A stretch of 38,410 bases of DNA from Gemmatimonadales bacterium (lineage in GTDB: Bacteria > Gemmatimonadota > Gemmatimonadetes > Gemmatimonadales > GWC2-71-9), in the NCBI GenBank assembly GCA_025934955.1, contig JAICWE010000032.1, forward strand, positions 1 to 38,410. Direction: 5' to 3'. Positions 35,805-38,410 of the stretch are shown here, piece by piece (position 1 is the stretch's first letter; every line of letters begins with the position of its first letter). Position numbers and translations under genes: made by a program. The notes under the pieces are model-generated. The model was not told the DNA's origin and ran no database searches. It was given only the letters and a program-made list of their open reading frames with translations.

Positions 35805-37355
35805 GTGATCGCACTGCACCGACTCGTTCGTCCGGTTCGTCCTCGCGCTGCACTGGCCGCGCTGGCGCTCATCGCGCCGGTCGCTCACGCGCAGACCGCC
35901 GGCCTCAAGGACCAGCTCGACAACTGGTACCACTCCGCCCAGCGCGCGGCACCGGGCGAGTGGGGCATCGCCGTCGCCGACCAGAACGGCACCGTCCTCT
36001 GGGGCGTGAACCAGGACGAGCCGCTGGTGCCGGCGTCCACGGTCAAGCTCTTCACCACGGGGTTCGCCCGCTCGGTGCTCGGCGCCGACGCGCGCCGGCC
36101 GACCCGCGTGGTCGGTACCGGCACGCTCAATCCCGAGAACGGTGAATGGGTGGGCACCTGGTCACTCGAGCTGAACGGCGATCCGTCGCTGGAGCGGGCC
36201 GAGGGCCAGGGGCCGACGCTCTATGACCTGGCGCTCCAGCTCGCGAGCGCGGGGGTGCGGAAGCTCGACGGCCCGCTGGTCGTGCAGAGCTCCGACGGCC
36301 CGGCCGACGCCATCTACCCGGCGGTCTGGTCGGCGCGGCACCGGGGCCGGCTGTTCGCCCCGCTGATCGGGCCGCTGATGCTGCACGAGAACGTCATGTG
36401 GATCACCGTGCGCCCGGGCGAGCGGGTGGGCGCGCGTCCGCGGATCATCGAGGAGGCACCCAGCGGCATCGCGCAGCTGGTGACGGTCGCGGCGCGGACG
36501 CGGCCGGGACGCCGCTCGGCGCTGGCGCTTCGGATCAAGCCGGGCGGCGGATGGGTGCTGGTGGGATCGATGGGCATGCGGGCGCGGGCGCGGCGCTTCT
36601 CCGCGGTGCTGGGAGAGCCCAGGCTGGCGCTGGGCGTGAGCTGGGCGGCGGCCCTCCAGCGCGCCGGCATCACCTGGAGCCGCCCGGCGCTGCCGGGCAA
36701 GTCGGCGCCGGGCACGCCGCGGGTGCTCGCCGAAGTCGCCTCACCCACGCTCGATTCGCTGGCGAGCGAGATCAATCGCCGCAGTCTCAACTTCGGCGCG
36801 GAGCTGCTGCTCCAGTGGGCCGGCGGCCGCGATCAGGGTCCGGCCAGGCTCACCCAGTTCGTCCGCGACCTCACCGGCGACACGCGGGTGTATCTGGTGG
36901 ACGGCAGCGGCCTCTCCAATGAGGATCGCGCGGCGCCGACGGCGTTCATCTCCTATCTCGCCAGATTCCCGCTCACGGCGGCGGGACACAACTTTCCCCA
37001 GCTCCTGCCGGCCAACGGCAGCGGGACGCTGCACCGGCTCAACAGCGGCTTCCCCGGCAGCGGCGTGGTACGGGCCAAGACCGGGACGCTGGGTCAGGTG
37101 GCGACGGTGTCGGGCTATCTCGGGAGACCGGACGGCGTGTTGCTGGTGTCCCTCATGTACAACGGCGGCCGGCCGTGGGCGGCGCGGCAGAAGCAGTGGG
37201 AGCTGTTCCGCCGGCTCGGCGCCAACGGCGTCGTCATCCCGAGCGACACGTTCGACCAGGCGGAAACGCAGCTCGGCGGTGAGGAAACCGCGACCCCGAG
37301 CTGGATGCCGACCGACTCCGCCGCCGCACCAGGCGATACCGCCGATCAGCGTTAG
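35805..37355 (+). CDS. dacB: D-alanyl-D-alanine carboxypeptidase/endopeptidase, PBP4 (S13) type
   Basis: 516 residues from GTG at 35805, chosen because a signal peptide follows (RAALAALALIAPVAHAQTAG, residues about 14-33); an earlier in-frame ATG would bury it. Active-site motifs of the penicillin-binding S13 family are present: SxxK as Ser78-Lys81 (VPASTVKLF), the DGSGLS block at about 366-371, and the KTG triad at Lys425-Thr426-Gly427 (VRAKTGTLG). It trims or cleaves peptidoglycan cross-links in the periplasm. The last 25 residues are a Thr/Asp/Ala-rich tail that is unlikely to be folded. It is convergent with the anti-sigma gene, 12 bases away. Confidence 0.93.
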   Translation: MIALHRLVRPVRPRAALAALALIAPVAHAQTAGLKDQLDNWYHSAQRAAPGEWGIAVADQNGTVLWGVNQDEPLVPASTVKLFTTGFARSVLGADARRPTRVVGTGTLNPENGEWVGTWSLELNGDPSLERAEGQGPTLYDLALQLASAGVRKLDGPLVVQSSDGPADAIYPAVWSARHRGRLFAPLIGPLMLHENVMWITVRPGERVGARPRIIEEAPSGIAQLVTVAARTRPGRRSALALRIKPGGGWVLVGSMGMRARARRFSAVLGEPRLALGVSWAAALQRAGITWSRPALPGKSAPGTPRVLAEVASPTLDSLASEINRRSLNFGAELLLQWAGGRDQGPARLTQFVRDLTGDTRVYLVDGSGLSNEDRAAPTAFISYLARFPLTAAGHNFPQLLPANGSGTLHRLNSGFPGSGVVRAKTGTLGQVATVSGYLGRPDGVLLVSLMYNGGRPWAARQKQWELFRRLGANGVVIPSDTFDQAETQLGGEETATPSWMPTDSAAAPGDTADQR

Positions 37356-37367
37356 GCATCCCTCGGA

Positions 37368-38138
37368 TCAGAAGAGCACGTGCGCCAGCAGCTCGCCCTT
37401 CGGCTCGGGGGCGGGCGTCGACGCCTGCTCCACCGTCAGCGCCGCACCGGTCACCGGGGCCGCGACGCCGGGCATCGGCACCGTGGCGAAGGCGGGGCGC
37501 TGGTCCTCCATCCGCAAAGCCACCGAGCGCACCATCCCGCTTCGGGTGATGAACCAGAACTGGTACACCTCGCCCGGCGGCGCCGGCGGCAGCCCGTGCA
37601 TGACGATGCCCCAGCGGTGGGTTGACGCGTCCTGGAAGATCAGCAGCCCGCCCTCGTGTCCGTGCATGTCGAGCCTGGCCTGGACCACATGGCCGGCACT
37701 CTGGAGCACCGACAGGGTATCTCGCACCGCCGCGAGCTCGGCGGTGAGCGCGGCGGCGTGACGGCTGCGGCCGGCGGAATCGGCGCGGACCGCGGCCAGT
37801 TCGGCCGCGAGCGAGCGCCGCGCAAGCTCCTCCCGCGCGCCGAGTCCGATGGCGAGGACCAGCATCGCCGCGGCCGCGAGCGGCGTCAGCCAGCCGATTG
37901 CGCGACGGCGGCGCGGCGCGACCCGGTCGAGCAGCTCGCGGGTCAGGCCCGGGCGCGGCGGCTGCGGCGTCACGCCCATCGGCAGCCACGCGAGATCGCG
38001 CTCCAGCCGCTCGATCTCACGGCTGCATTCGTCGCAGCCCATGAGGTGCTCGATGAAGCTGCGCTCCTCGTCGCGCTCCAGCGCGCGCGCCACGAACGCG
38101 GCGCGGTTCTCCACGTACCAGTCGTGCGGCGTCGTCAT
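37368..38138 (-). CDS. Anti-sigma factor, RskA type with zinc-binding N-terminus
   Basis: 256 residues from ATG at 38138, which overlaps the sigma factor stop (ATGA). The ZAS motif His-x3-Cys-x2-Cys is His31, Cys35 and Cys38 in FIEHLMGCDECSREIE. A single membrane helix lies at about 80-100 (IGWLTPLAAAAMLVLAIGLG). The periplasmic part has a coiled-coil-like stretch (105-140; AAELAAVRADSAG pattern) and an RskA-type C-terminal domain (GEVYQFWFITRSGMVRSVAL). It holds the cognate ECF sigma factor inactive at the membrane until a signal triggers release, usually by proteolysis in this family. Confidence 0.92.
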   Translation of the reverse strand: MTTPHDWYVENRAAFVARALERDEERSFIEHLMGCDECSREIERLERDLAWLPMGVTPQPPRPGLTRELLDRVAPRRRRAIGWLTPLAAAAMLVLAIGLGAREELARRSLAAELAAVRADSAGRSRHAAALTAELAAVRDTLSVLQSAGHVVQARLDMHGHEGGLLIFQDASTHRWGIVMHGLPPAPPGEVYQFWFITRSGMVRSVALRMEDQRPAFATVPMPGVAAPVTGAALTVEQASTPAPEPKGELLAHVLF

Positions 38139-38410
38139 AGAACCCAATCCTTGAGCGGGCCGAGCGCCACCTGGAGCTTCGCAAGCGCCAGGCGGAGCCG
38201 GGTCTTGACCGTACCCATCGGGATGTCGAGCTCGCGCGCGATCTCGGAGTGCGTGAGGCCATTGAAGTAGGCGAGGCGGACGACGGCCTGCTGTTCCGGC
38301 GGCAGGCCGTCGAGCGCCGCGTGCACCGAGCGGTGCACGTGCCAGCCGGGGTGCGCGGCCTCGTTCGGCTCGGCGGCGCTCACCGCGCGCTCGCCGAGGC
38401 CGCCGAACGC
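38135..38410 (-). CDS. ECF RNA polymerase sigma factor, C-terminal part (cut by window edge)
   Basis: The reading frame is open to the right edge, so only the last 92 codons or so are present. Region 4 is clear: LPPEQQAVVRLAYFNGLTHS, then EIARELDIPMGTVKTRLRLA, a sigma-70 region 4.2 helix-turn-helix that reads the -35 element. Region 2 must lie outside the window. The pairing with an RskA-type anti-sigma factor suggests a SigK-like group. A GTG inside the fragment at 38383 is not the likely start. Confidence 0.93.
   Translation of the reverse strand, partial: AFGGLGERAVSAAEPNEAAHPGWHVHRSVHAALDGLPPEQQAVVRLAYFNGLTHSEIARELDIPMGTVKTRLRLALAKLQVALGPLKDWVL

Overview
The window is a gene-dense, very GC-rich chromosomal segment. 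Most genes have GTG or ATG starts and are joined by 1 to 11 base overlaps. The codon use, the many secreted or lipoprotein genes of unknown function, and the mix of PQQ synthesis, NtrC-type control, a soluble acyl-ACP desaturase and Thr/Asp-rich lipoproteins would fit a free-living Gram-negative aerobe. Gemmatimonadota is my best guess. It rests on overall impression only, because there is no rRNA or marker comparison here. I see no tRNA, rRNA, CRISPR array, insertion sequence or prophage.

Layout. 1-1776: a large membrane-anchored protein of unknown function. 1846-9816: a PQQ module, consisting of a sensor kinase, an NtrC-type response regulator, the tiny precursor gene pqqA, then pqqB, pqqC, pqqD, pqqE and an overlapping ABC-2 type transporter pair. 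9895-10638: a Trp-rich lipoprotein. 10642-17833 (minus): a MocR-type regulator, a secreted protein, 1-pyrroline-5-carboxylate dehydrogenase, and a molybdate operon (Mop-domain regulator, modA, modB, modC). 17907-21520: a PAP2 phosphatase, a lipoprotein, cutA, mgtE and an exported JAMM-type peptidase. 21581-25991: a YfcC-type carrier, a GNAT acetyltransferase, and a desaturase/lipoprotein/YggT/YggU unit. 25945-26611: an AT-richer, apparently regulatory gap with a doubtful ORF. 26612-33434: metH, a homocysteine methyltransferase/methylenetetrahydrofolate reductase fusion, and an acyl-CoA dehydrogenase. 33459-35423 (minus): three low-complexity Thr/Asp/Gln-rich products, two of them lipoproteins. 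35805-37355: a PBP4-type peptidase. 37368-38410 (minus): an anti-sigma factor and a truncated ECF sigma factor.

The most interesting system is the control of PQQ synthesis. Between the NtrC-type regulator and pqqA lie a perfect 16-bp palindrome, a second copy matching at 13 of 16 positions exactly 21 bp further on, and about 70 bp downstream a correctly spaced sigma-54 element (GG-N10-GC). A GNRA-loop terminator follows pqqA. Together these predict a dedicated two-component, sigma-54-dependent switch for PQQ, with high pqqA output and attenuated pqqBCDE plus ABC transporter output. A second good sigma-54 element precedes the GNAT gene.

Other points worth attention are the transporter translationally coupled to pqqE, the exported JAMM peptidase, paired operator-like dyads and a duplicated 19-bp unit upstream of metH, and the cluster of disordered repeat proteins.
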